A stretch of DNA of 21,479 bases, from the NCBI GenBank assembly GCA_045641505.1, contig JAZUHB010000021.1, positions 1 to 21,479 on the forward strand, read 5' to 3'. Positions 1-6,523 of the stretch are shown in pieces. The stretch is from JAZQNF01 sp045641505. Lineage in GTDB: Bacteria; Bacillota; Clostridia; Lachnospirales; Bianqueaceae. Position 1 is the stretch's first letter. The number at the start of each line of letters is the position of its first letter. The notes beneath the pieces were generated by a model. That model did not search any database and was not told where the DNA came from. It was given only the letters and a program-made list of their open reading frames with translations. Both the position numbers and the translations under genes were made by a program.

Positions 1-562
1 CATCGGATTCCTGGGCGAGATCTTCCTGAACAAGATCTACCTGACGAACTACATCGTCATCTTCCTGTTCGTCATCCTCTCGGTCATCCTCTACAAGACG
101 AAGTTCGGTCTGCGTCTGCGCGCCTGCGGCGAGAATCCTCAGGCGGCCGATTCCCTGGGCATCAACGTGAAAAAGATGCGCTACGCCGGCACCACGATCT
201 CCGGCGCGCTGGCCGGCATCGGCGGCTTCACCTACGCTCTGACCACCGCGAACTGCGCGGCGAACGGCTCGGTCGCGGGCTTCGGCTTCCTGGCTCTGGC
301 CATCATGATCTTCGGCAACTGGAAGCCGCTCCTGACCGCGCTGGCCTCGCTCCTGTTCGGCCTGTTCCAGTGCATCGCGGCGGCTTATTCCTCCATCGAT
401 ATCAACGGGGACGGAATCTATCTCCTGAAGGAGATCCACGTTTCCTCCTACGTCTACCGCATCCTGCCCTACGTGATCTGCTTCATCGTCCTGGCGTTCA
501 CCTCCAAGAACTCCAAGGCGCCCAAGGCGGAGGGCATCCCCTACGATAAGGGGCAGCGATAA
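1..562 (+). CDS. ABC transporter permease, nucleoside/simple-sugar type (5' end missing)
   Basis: This is the C-terminal part of an inner-membrane permease; the reading frame is open from base 2 to the TAA at 560-562. A hydrophobic segment is followed by a cytoplasmic loop with FGLRLRACGENPQAADSLGI (the stretch around bases 107-163), the signature coupling loop of the BPD_transp_2 permeases. That loop contacts the ATPase subunit. Further hydrophobic helices follow (GALAGIGGFTYAL, FGFLALAIMIFGNW, ILPYVICFIVLAF). Within this family the loop is most like the nucleoside permeases that work with BMP-type lipoproteins (NupQ/YufQ type). The uridine kinase gene starts on the very next base after the stop, which supports nucleoside rather than sugar uptake. 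Which nucleoside is carried cannot be read from the fragment, and another BPD_transp_2 substrate remains possible. Confidence 0.88.
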   Translation, partial: IGFLGEIFLNKIYLTNYIVIFLFVILSVILYKTKFGLRLRACGENPQAADSLGINVKKMRYAGTTISGALAGIGGFTYALTTANCAANGSVAGFGFLALAIMIFGNWKPLLTALASLLFGLFQCIAAAYSSIDINGDGIYLLKEIHVSSYVYRILPYVICFIVLAFTSKNSKAPKAEGIPYDKGQR

Positions 563-1183
563 ATGGACGGTATCCTTGTGATCGGCGTGGCGGGAGGCAC
601 CGGAAGCGGCAAGACCACCCTGGTCCGGCGCATCGTCGGGGCCTTCGGCTCCGATGTCACCGTCATCAGCCACGATAACTACTACAAAGCGCACGACGAG
701 CTCAGCTACGAGGAGCGCACGAAGCTCAACTACGACAGCCCCGAGGCCTTCGATACGGACATGCTGATCGGGCACCTGCGTGCGCTTCGGGCCGGGGAGA
801 GCATCGAGTGCCCCGTCTACGATTTCCGCGTCCACAACCGGAGCGCCGAGAAGATCACGATCCGCCCCAACAAGGTCATCGTGATCGAGGGCATCCTGAT
901 TTTCCAGGATCCGGCCCTCTGCGAGCAGATGGATATCCGCATCTTCGTCGATACCGACGCGGACGTCCGGATCCTGCGCCGCATCGTCCGCGACGTGCGG
1001 GAGCGCGCGCGCACCCTCGAGAGCGTCATCGACCAGTACCTCACCACCGTGAAACCCATGCACGAGCTCTACGTAGAGCCCAGCAAGAAGAACGCGCACC
1101 TGATCGTGCCGGAGGGCGGAAAGAATGAGGTCGCGCTTCGGATGATCTTCGAGCGGATCCGCAGCCATATCGCCGGAAACTGA
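563..1183 (+). CDS. udk: Uridine kinase
   Basis: The 206-residue protein phosphorylates uridine and cytidine to UMP and CMP in the cytoplasm for pyrimidine salvage. The Walker A loop GGTGSGKT is at residues 11-18, followed by the family stretches ISHDNYYK, YDSPEAFD and CPVYDFRVHNR (nucleoside binding), then VIVIEGILIF (Walker B region) and IRRDVRER-like LID residues (RIVRDVRERAR). Length is close to the 205-215 residues typical of Udk. The ATG directly follows the permease TAA (TAAATG), and the ribosome binding site AAGGGG at 548-553 lies inside the permease gene, so the two are probably translationally coupled. A terminator at 1231-1265 ends the unit. The assignment is firm; phosphoribulokinase is excluded by the uridine-kinase-specific motifs. 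Confidence 0.96.
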   Translation: MDGILVIGVAGGTGSGKTTLVRRIVGAFGSDVTVISHDNYYKAHDELSYEERTKLNYDSPEAFDTDMLIGHLRALRAGESIECPVYDFRVHNRSAEKITIRPNKVIVIEGILIFQDPALCEQMDIRIFVDTDADVRILRRIVRDVRERARTLESVIDQYLTTVKPMHELYVEPSKKNAHLIVPEGGKNEVALRMIFERIRSHIAGN

Positions 1184-1230
1184 TCGGCGCGCGGGAATCT
1201 GTTCCGTTTTTTTCGCTCTTTTCAACTTCC

Positions 1231-1265
1231 AAAAGAGACGGCTTTCTTTGCCGTCTCTTTTTTCT
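1231..1265 (+). terminator. Rho-independent terminator after udk
   Basis: A perfect 12-bp stem is visible: AAAAGAGACGGC at 1231-1242 pairs with GCCGTCTCTTTT at 1250-1261 around a 7-base loop, and runs into a T tract. It separates the transporter/udk unit from the mrnC promoter just downstream. Confidence 0.93.
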
Positions 1266-1284
1266 TTCGCCGAGGGCAAAACGC

Positions 1285-1313
1285 TTGACCGCGGGCGCGC
1301 GCGGACGTATAAT
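1285..1313 (+). promoter_or_regulatory. SigA-type promoter for mrnC-rlmB(-sigH)
   Basis: The -35 box TTGACC (1285-1290) and a perfect -10 box TATAAT (1308-1313) are separated by 17 bp. Transcription would start near 1320, giving a leader of about 28 bases before the mrnC start. The match to the vegetative consensus is close and it sits just past a terminator. Confidence 0.88.
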
Positions 1314-1348
1314 GAGGGATAATTATCGTATCATGAAGGAGTAGGCCC

Positions 1349-1813
1349 TTGAGCAATCTGTTTGAGCTTCTGCGCCGGGAACGGCTCGTTTTTCCGGAGC
1401 CCGGTCTTCCGGAAAACGGAAGGGGAGAGATCCCGGCGGTCGCGCTCGCGTTCGCGGGCGATACCCTGTTCGATCTGTATCTTCGGACCGGGCTGATCGG
1501 GCAGAGCGGCCTGTCGCCCCGGGACATGCACCGGCAGGCGAGCTCCTTCGCGAACGCGGCCTCTCAGGCGAGGATGGCGCAGAGACTTCTGCCGCTTCTT
1601 ACGCCGGAGGAGGAGCGGGTGCTCAAGCACGCCCGCAACCAGCGCTCCGTCAGCGTTCCGAAGAACGCGAGCGAGATCGATTACAAATGGGCCACGGGGC
1701 TCGAAGCCCTGTTCGGCTGGCTCTACGTGAACGGGCAGGACGAACGCCTGTTCGAGCTGATGCGGCTCGCCTGCGAAAGCCTGCGGGCCGGGGAAGAGGA
1801 GGAGAAGGCATGA
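1349..1813 (+). CDS. mrnC: Mini-ribonuclease III
   Basis: This 154-residue protein is a stand-alone RNase III catalytic domain without a double-stranded RNA-binding domain. In Bacillus subtilis Mini-III matures 23S rRNA ends. Visible signatures are AFAGDTLFDLYLR (residues 34-46, with catalytic Asp38), the DMHRQAS and RNQRS stretches, and TGLEALFGWLY (residues 116-126, with catalytic Glu119). The start is TTG at 1349, chosen because AAGGAG at 1336-1341 lies 7 bases upstream and no better in-frame start precedes the catalytic core. The N-terminus seems about 15 residues longer than in B. subtilis. The stop overlaps the rlmB start (ATGA), so the two rRNA-processing genes are coupled. Confidence 0.93.
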   Translation: MSNLFELLRRERLVFPEPGLPENGRGEIPAVALAFAGDTLFDLYLRTGLIGQSGLSPRDMHRQASSFANAASQARMAQRLLPLLTPEEERVLKHARNQRSVSVPKNASEIDYKWATGLEALFGWLYVNGQDERLFELMRLACESLRAGEEEEKA

Positions 1814-2550
1814 ACGGACAGCTGATCTACGGACGGATCGCGGTGCTCGAGGCACTGAAATCCGGCCGTCCCATCGACAAGCTCTTCCTCCAGAAGGGAA
1901 ACTCCGAGGGCAGCGTGCGCGAGATCGTCGCCCGCGCCAAGGAGGCCCGCGTCCTCATCTCCGAGGTCGAAAAGGAAAAGCTCGACACGCTCTGCGAAAA
2001 GGGCAACCACCAGGGCGTCTGCGCGATGGTGGCCGCCTACGACTACGTCGACTGGGAGAGCTTCCGCGGCCGCGCGGAGGAGAAGGGCGAAGCCCCCTTC
2101 GTGCTGATCTGCGAGAGCATCCAGGACCCGCATAACCTCGGCGCGATCATCCGCAGCGCGGATGCCGCCGGTGTGCACGGCGTCATCATCTCCGAGCGCC
2201 ATTCCGTCGGACTCACCGAGGCTGTCGCGAAGACCGCCGCCGGCGCGCTCGAATACGTCCCCGTCGCCCGCGTGGGCAACGTCGCCCGCACGATCGACGA
2301 GATGAAGAAGCAGGGCTACTGGATCGCCGCCGCCGACATGGACGGAAGCGAGATCTACAAGACCGATCTCACCGGCCCCATCGCGGTGGTCGTCGGCGGG
2401 GAGCACGAGGGCGTGAGCCGTCTCGTCCGCGAAAAGTGCGACTATATCGTATCCCTGCCCATGAAGGGCAAGGTCACCTCCCTGAACGCCTCCGTGGCGG
2501 CGGGTGTGGTGATGTTCGAGATCCTGCGTCAGCGGAGCTCGAAGAAATAA
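1810..2550 (+). CDS. rlmB: 23S rRNA (guanosine-2'-O-)-methyltransferase, TrmH/SpoU family
   Basis: The 246-residue SPOUT methyltransferase has an N-terminal substrate-binding domain (about 1-75, beginning LIYGRIAVLEAL) and a C-terminal knotted AdoMet domain. The three family motifs are all present: motif 1 DPHNLGAIIRSADAAG (Asn109, Arg115), motif 2 VVVGGEHEGVSR (Glu198) and motif 3 LPMKGKVTSLNASVAAG (Asn226). RlmB methylates a guanosine in domain V of 23S rRNA; other TrmH members are close, so the exact nucleotide is inferred. The ATG at 1810 overlaps the mrnC stop and is preferred over an upstream in-frame ATG at 1687 that lies inside mrnC. The order mrnC-rlmB-sigH is conserved in Firmicutes; the yacP/rae1 gene found between rlmB and sigH in Bacillus is absent here. 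Confidence 0.92.
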   Translation: MNGQLIYGRIAVLEALKSGRPIDKLFLQKGNSEGSVREIVARAKEARVLISEVEKEKLDTLCEKGNHQGVCAMVAAYDYVDWESFRGRAEEKGEAPFVLICESIQDPHNLGAIIRSADAAGVHGVIISERHSVGLTEAVAKTAAGALEYVPVARVGNVARTIDEMKKQGYWIAAADMDGSEIYKTDLTGPIAVVVGGEHEGVSRLVREKCDYIVSLPMKGKVTSLNASVAAGVVMFEILRQRSSKK

Positions 2551-2626
2551 GCTTTGCGGCCTCCCCCGTGCGGGCCTTCCGCGCGGTGAAGATAAATCCA
2601 TCTATCAGAAAGGAGAAACTGCCTGA

Positions 2627-3265
2627 ATGGACGTTCCTGACCCGTGTAGGCCAAGTGATGAACAGCTGGCTCTGCTCGCGCAAAGCGCGGGCGAACAATC
2701 CGGCGCCGCGGTCAACGAACTGCTCGAGCGCTACAAAGACACCGTCCGTATCAAGTCCCGGGCGTTTTTCCTGATGGGGGCTGATGCGGAAGACGTCATC
2801 CAGGAGGGCATGATCGGCCTGTATTCGGCCATCATGAACTTCGACGCCGGGAAGGGTGTTTCCTTCCCGTCCTATGCCGCCGTCTGCATCGTCAACCAGA
2901 TCCGTACGGCGGTGCTTGCCGGCGGGCGTCTGAAGAATCAGGCGCTCAACGGTTACGTTTCTCTCTTCTCGGACGTTTCCGCGGAGGAGGGGAACGAGTA
3001 TCAGCTGATAGAGGTGCTTCCGGACCCGGCCGCGGCCACGCCGGAGGAGCTCTATCTCGAAAAAGAACGGACAGGGATCCTGCTCCGTAAGCTCGGCGCG
3101 TATCTCAGCCCTCTGGAAAAGAGGGTGCTCGGCCTGTATCTCGAGGGCCGGGATTATGTCGAGATCGCACGGGAGCTCGAGCGGTCCTCCAAGTCCGTCG
3201 ACAACGCTCTGCAGCGCATCCGGAAGAAGTGCCTCGACCTTCTCGAACGGGAGAAAAATACCTGA
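2627..3265 (+). CDS. sigH: RNA polymerase sigma factor SigH-like (Spo0H family)
   Basis: The 212-residue sigma-70-family protein directs RNA polymerase to a subset of promoters. In Bacillus and clostridia SigH acts at the onset of sporulation and in competence and stationary phase. Region 2 is at about residues 30-100 (ADAEDVIQEGMIGLYSAI and NFDAGKGVSFPSYA, the core-binding and -10 recognition parts). Region 4 is at about 155-205 (LSPLEKRVLGLYLEGRDYVEIA then a helix-turn-helix with KSVDNALQRIRKK). Length matches SigH (about 210-220) and there is no region 1.1 or 3. The ATG has AAAGGAG about 10 bases upstream. Position after rlmB agrees with the conserved Firmicute order. The usual downstream rpmG-secE-nusG genes are missing; mgtE follows instead. 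Presence of SigH does not prove that the organism sporulates. Confidence 0.9.
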   Translation: MDVPDPCRPSDEQLALLAQSAGEQSGAAVNELLERYKDTVRIKSRAFFLMGADAEDVIQEGMIGLYSAIMNFDAGKGVSFPSYAAVCIVNQIRTAVLAGGRLKNQALNGYVSLFSDVSAEEGNEYQLIEVLPDPAAATPEELYLEKERTGILLRKLGAYLSPLEKRVLGLYLEGRDYVEIARELERSSKSVDNALQRIRKKCLDLLEREKNT

Positions 3266-3271
3266 CGAAGG

Positions 3272-3322
3272 CTCCCGAGGGCCCGCCCTTCCGACTCGCT
3301 CAGAGCGAAAAAAGTCGGGAGG
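3272..3322 (+). promoter_or_regulatory. Hairpin sequestering the mgtE ribosome binding site
   Basis: The mgtE Shine-Dalgarno GGGAGG (3317-3322) is the 3' arm of a 10-bp stem: CCTTCCGACT (3287-3296) pairs with AGTCGGGAGG (3313-3322) with one G-U pair. An inner CGCT/AGCG stem (3297-3300/3304-3307) and a five-A bulge lie between the arms. A second upstream segment, CTCCCGA (3272-3278), is also perfectly complementary to TCGGGAG (3315-3321). No T tract follows, so it does not look like a terminator. A role in translational control is inferred. Confidence 0.5.
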
Positions 3323-3331
3323 TATCCGGTC

Positions 3332-4708
3332 ATGAATGAAGAGCTGGAAGAAAAACTGGCCCTGATCGCGGAGCTTCTGGAAGAAAAAAGCTACGCGAAG
3401 CTGAAGGATGAAATCGCGGAAATGAATCCGGCGGACGTTGCCGCCGTGATCGAGGAGCTGCCGGAGGAGAGCCAGACCCTGGTCTTCCGTCTGCTGCCGA
3501 AGGACCTTTCCGCCGAGGCCTTCGCCTATTTCGAGTTCGATATCCAGGAGGCGCTCATCGGCGCCTTCAGCGATAAGGAACTGAAGGAAGTCATCGACAA
3601 GCTCTACCTCGATGATGCCGTCGACCTGATCGAGGAGATGCCGGCGAGCGTCGTCAAGCGGATTCTCGCCCAGGCCAGGCCCGAGACGAGAGTCCGGATC
3701 AACGAGCTGCTGAAGTACCCCGAGGATTCCGCCGGGTCCATCATGACGCCTGAGTATGTGGACCTGAAGAAGAACATGACGGTGCGGGAAGCCTTCGACC
3801 GCATCCGCCGCACGGGCATGAAGAAGGAAACCATCTACACCTGCTACGTCACCGACGCGAACCGCCGCCTCGAGGGCCTCGTCTCCGTGAAGGATCTCCT
3901 GATCGCCGATTACGAGGACCGCATCGAGGACATCATGGAGACGAACATCATCTCCGCGAACACGATGGACGACCAGGAAAAGGTCGCGCAGATGATGAGC
4001 TTCTACGATTTCATCGCGCTCCCCATCGTGGATCAGGAGAACCGCCTCGTCGGTATCGTCACCGTCGACGACGCGCTGGACGTTCTGGAGGAGGAGACCA
4101 CCGAGGATATCGAAAAGATGGCCGCCATCTCCCCCACGGACAAGCCGTATCTGAAGAACACCGTCTGGGAGCTCTGGGGCCACCGCATTCCCTGGCTGCT
4201 GCTACTGATGATCTCGGCGACCTTCACCGGGATGATCATCAACGGTTTCGAGGAAAAGCTCGCGATCGTCGCCGTGCTGACCGCCTTCATCCCGATGATC
4301 ATGGACACGGGCGGCAACTCCGGCGGACAGGCATCCGTCACGGTGATCCGCAGCCTGTCCCTGGGCGACATCGATTTCTCCGACCTGCTCCGCGTGATCT
4401 GGAAGGAGATCCGGGTGGCCGTGCTCTGCGGCCTTTCCGTTTCCGCCGTCTGCTTTGTCAAGCTGATGCTCGTGGACCGGCTGCTTTTGCAGAACCCGGA
4501 CGTCACGGTGATCGTGGCGCTGGTCGTCTGCGTTACCCTGTTCGTCACGATTCTTCTGGCCAAGATCATCGGCGCCTCGCTCCCGATCCTGGCTAAGAAG
4601 CTGGGCTTCGACCCCGCGGTGATGGCGAGTCCCTTCATCACCACCATCGTGGATGCCCTTTCGTTACTGATCTATTTCAAATTAGCCACGGCGATCCTGA
4701 AGATCTGA
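3332..4708 (+). CDS. mgtE: MgtE-type magnesium transporter
   Basis: The 458-residue protein is a Mg2+ channel/transporter of the cytoplasmic membrane, close to the 450 residues of Thermus MgtE. The order is an acidic N-terminal superhelical domain (about 1-128, repeats such as MNPADVAAVIEELPEE), a tandem CBS pair (about 133-255, beginning SAGSIMTPEYV) that senses cytosolic Mg2+, a connecting helix, and a five-helix pore domain (about 275-458). The family signature MDTGGNSGGQ is at residues 324-333. The conserved pore aspartate in the last helix (TTIVDALSLL) is Asp441. The ATG at 3332 has GGGAGG nine bases upstream. Only 66 bases separate it from sigH, too short for an M-box Mg2+ riboswitch, but a hairpin covers its ribosome binding site. 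ABC exporter genes follow after 27 bases with no visible terminator. Confidence 0.95.
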   Translation: MNEELEEKLALIAELLEEKSYAKLKDEIAEMNPADVAAVIEELPEESQTLVFRLLPKDLSAEAFAYFEFDIQEALIGAFSDKELKEVIDKLYLDDAVDLIEEMPASVVKRILAQARPETRVRINELLKYPEDSAGSIMTPEYVDLKKNMTVREAFDRIRRTGMKKETIYTCYVTDANRRLEGLVSVKDLLIADYEDRIEDIMETNIISANTMDDQEKVAQMMSFYDFIALPIVDQENRLVGIVTVDDALDVLEEETTEDIEKMAAISPTDKPYLKNTVWELWGHRIPWLLLLMISATFTGMIINGFEEKLAIVAVLTAFIPMIMDTGGNSGGQASVTVIRSLSLGDIDFSDLLRVIWKEIRVAVLCGLSVSAVCFVKLMLVDRLLLQNPDVTVIVALVVCVTLFVTILLAKIIGASLPILAKKLGFDPAVMASPFITTIVDALSLLIYFKLATAILKI

Positions 4709-4735
4709 GAGTTCGCCGGGGCGCAAGGAGACCCT

Positions 4736-6523
4736 GTGATTTTCGGAAAACACGTAAATCGCTACTATCTGAAGCACCTTCCCATGCTCCTGCTGGGCGT
4801 GGTGGCGCTTCTGGCGGTGGATTTCTTCCAGCTCCGGATCCCGGAGCTTTACCGCATGGTGATCAACGGCCTGAACACCGGCTTCGCGGATGAGGGCGTG
4901 GTCTTCGACCTCGACTTCCTGCTGGACGGCATCTGCCTGCCCCTCATCATCATCGTCGTGATCATGGTCATCGGCCGCTTCCTGTGGCGCATCTGCTTCT
5001 TCGGCAGCGCGGTGAAGGTGGAGACCGACCTCCGCTACCGCATGTTCGACCACTCGAAGGAGCTTTCCCAGGAGTATTTCCAGGTCAACAAAGTGGGCAA
5101 CCTGATGTCCCTCTACACCAACGATCTGGAGACGATCCAGGAGTGCTTCGGCGACGGCTTCCTGATGATGGCGGACGCCTGCATCATGGGCTTTCTGTCG
5201 ATCTACAAGATGGCCCGGATGAACTGGATGATGACGCTCCTCGCGATGATCCCCATGGTTTTCCTGCTGATCTCTGCCACCCTGATGGGTCCCTACCTCA
5301 CGAAGCGCTGGGACGCCCGTCAGCAGGCCTTCTCCGATATCTCCGATTTCGCGCAGGAAAACTTCTCCGGCATCAGCGTGATCAAAGCCTTCGTGAAGGA
5401 GGCCCGGGAGCTCGACGCCTTCCGCAAGCTCAATAAGAACAACGAGGACACCAACGTGGCCTTCGTGCGGACCTCGACCCTGTTCCACATCATGATCACC
5501 CTGTTCGTCGAGACCGTCACCCTGATCATCCTGGGCGTCGGCGGCTACATGGTCTACAACAAGACTCTGAGCGTCGGCGAGCTGATGGAGTTCCAGGGCT
5601 ATTTCGTCTCCGTGGTCTGGCCTGTCATGGCCGTGTCCGACCTGATCGACATGGGCTCCCGCGGCAAGGCGTCGCTCAAGCGCGTGTCCGAGCTGCTGGA
5701 CGAGCAGCCCGCGGTGCACGACACCGAGGCGGTGACGCCGATGGACGACATCCGCGGCGACATCGAGTTCCGCCACCTGAGCTTCACCTACCCCGGCAGC
5801 GACCGCGAGGTCCTGCACGATATCAGCTTCTCGATCGAGGCCGGCGAGAACGTCGGTCTGATCGGCAAGACCGGCGTGGGCAAAACTACCCTGGTCGACC
5901 TGATCCTCCGCACCTACAACGTGCCCGACGGCACCCTGTTCCTGGACGGCCGGGACGTGAACACGATCCCCATCAAGACCGTGCGCGATCACGCCGCCTA
6001 TGTGCCCCAGGACAACTTCCTCTTCTCGGACACCATCGAAAGCAACATCGCCTTCGCCTCCGAGTCCTCCGACACGGAGCTGGCGGAGCAGGCCGCAAAG
6101 ATGAGCGACGTGCATGACAACATCATGGAGTTCTCGCAGGGCTACCAGACCGTGCTCGGCGAGCGCGGCGTCACCGTCTCCGGCGGTCAGAAGCAGCGCA
6201 TCTCCATCGCGCGCGCCCTGATGAAGGACGCGAACATCCTGATCCTGGACGACTCGGTCTCCGCCGTCGACGTGAGCACCGAGAAGGTCATCCTGGAGAA
6301 CCTCCGCCGCATCCGCGAGGGCAAGACCACGATCCTGATCGCCCACCGCATCAGCACCATCGAGAACATGGACAAAATCGTGTTCCTGAACGAAGGCCGG
6401 GTCGAGGCCGTGGGACCCCACGACGTCCTCTACCGCGAATGCCCCGAGTACAAGGTCATGGTGGACCTGCAGCGTCTCGACGAGGAGAAATCCCACGAGG
6501 GAGAGGAGGCGCGCCATGAGTAA
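4736..6523 (+). CDS. Heterodimeric ABC exporter, subunit with degenerate Walker B
   Basis: This 595-residue half-transporter has an N-terminal six-helix exporter domain (about 10-320) and a C-terminal ATPase domain (about 345-585). Visible motifs are Walker A GKTGVGKT (377-384), Q-loop YVPQDNFLF, signature VSGGQ (481-485), Walker B ILILDD with Asp505, D-loop SAVD and switch His537. The catalytic glutamate after Walker B is replaced by aspartate (Asp506), which in heterodimeric exporters of the LmrCD/TM287-288 kind marks the non-hydrolysing site. The start is GTG at 4736 with AAGGAG (4725-4730) five bases upstream. Its stop overlaps the partner gene by 8 bases, so the two are coupled. The family exports drugs, lipids or peptides; the substrate cannot be inferred. 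It is likely co-transcribed with mgtE. Confidence 0.93.
   Translation: MIFGKHVNRYYLKHLPMLLLGVVALLAVDFFQLRIPELYRMVINGLNTGFADEGVVFDLDFLLDGICLPLIIIVVIMVIGRFLWRICFFGSAVKVETDLRYRMFDHSKELSQEYFQVNKVGNLMSLYTNDLETIQECFGDGFLMMADACIMGFLSIYKMARMNWMMTLLAMIPMVFLLISATLMGPYLTKRWDARQQAFSDISDFAQENFSGISVIKAFVKEARELDAFRKLNKNNEDTNVAFVRTSTLFHIMITLFVETVTLIILGVGGYMVYNKTLSVGELMEFQGYFVSVVWPVMAVSDLIDMGSRGKASLKRVSELLDEQPAVHDTEAVTPMDDIRGDIEFRHLSFTYPGSDREVLHDISFSIEAGENVGLIGKTGVGKTTLVDLILRTYNVPDGTLFLDGRDVNTIPIKTVRDHAAYVPQDNFLFSDTIESNIAFASESSDTELAEQAAKMSDVHDNIMEFSQGYQTVLGERGVTVSGGQKQRISIARALMKDANILILDDSVSAVDVSTEKVILENLRRIREGKTTILIAHRISTIENMDKIVFLNEGRVEAVGPHDVLYRECPEYKVMVDLQRLDEEKSHEGEEARHE

Noticed and set aside
1333..1344. 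Three-codon mini-ORF ATGAAGGAGTAG overlapping the mrnC ribosome binding site
   Set aside because: It is explained by chance overlap of an ATG and TAG with the AAGGAG site; nothing indicates translation or a regulatory role.
2551..2626. Promoter or terminator between rlmB and sigH
   Set aside because: No stem with a T tract and no convincing pair of -35/-10 boxes could be found in these 76 bases; only the sigH ribosome binding site is clear.
3266..3331. M-box magnesium riboswitch before mgtE
   Set aside because: The gap is only 66 bases, far shorter than an M-box aptamer, and no terminator is present. Only the short ribosome-binding-site hairpin can be supported.
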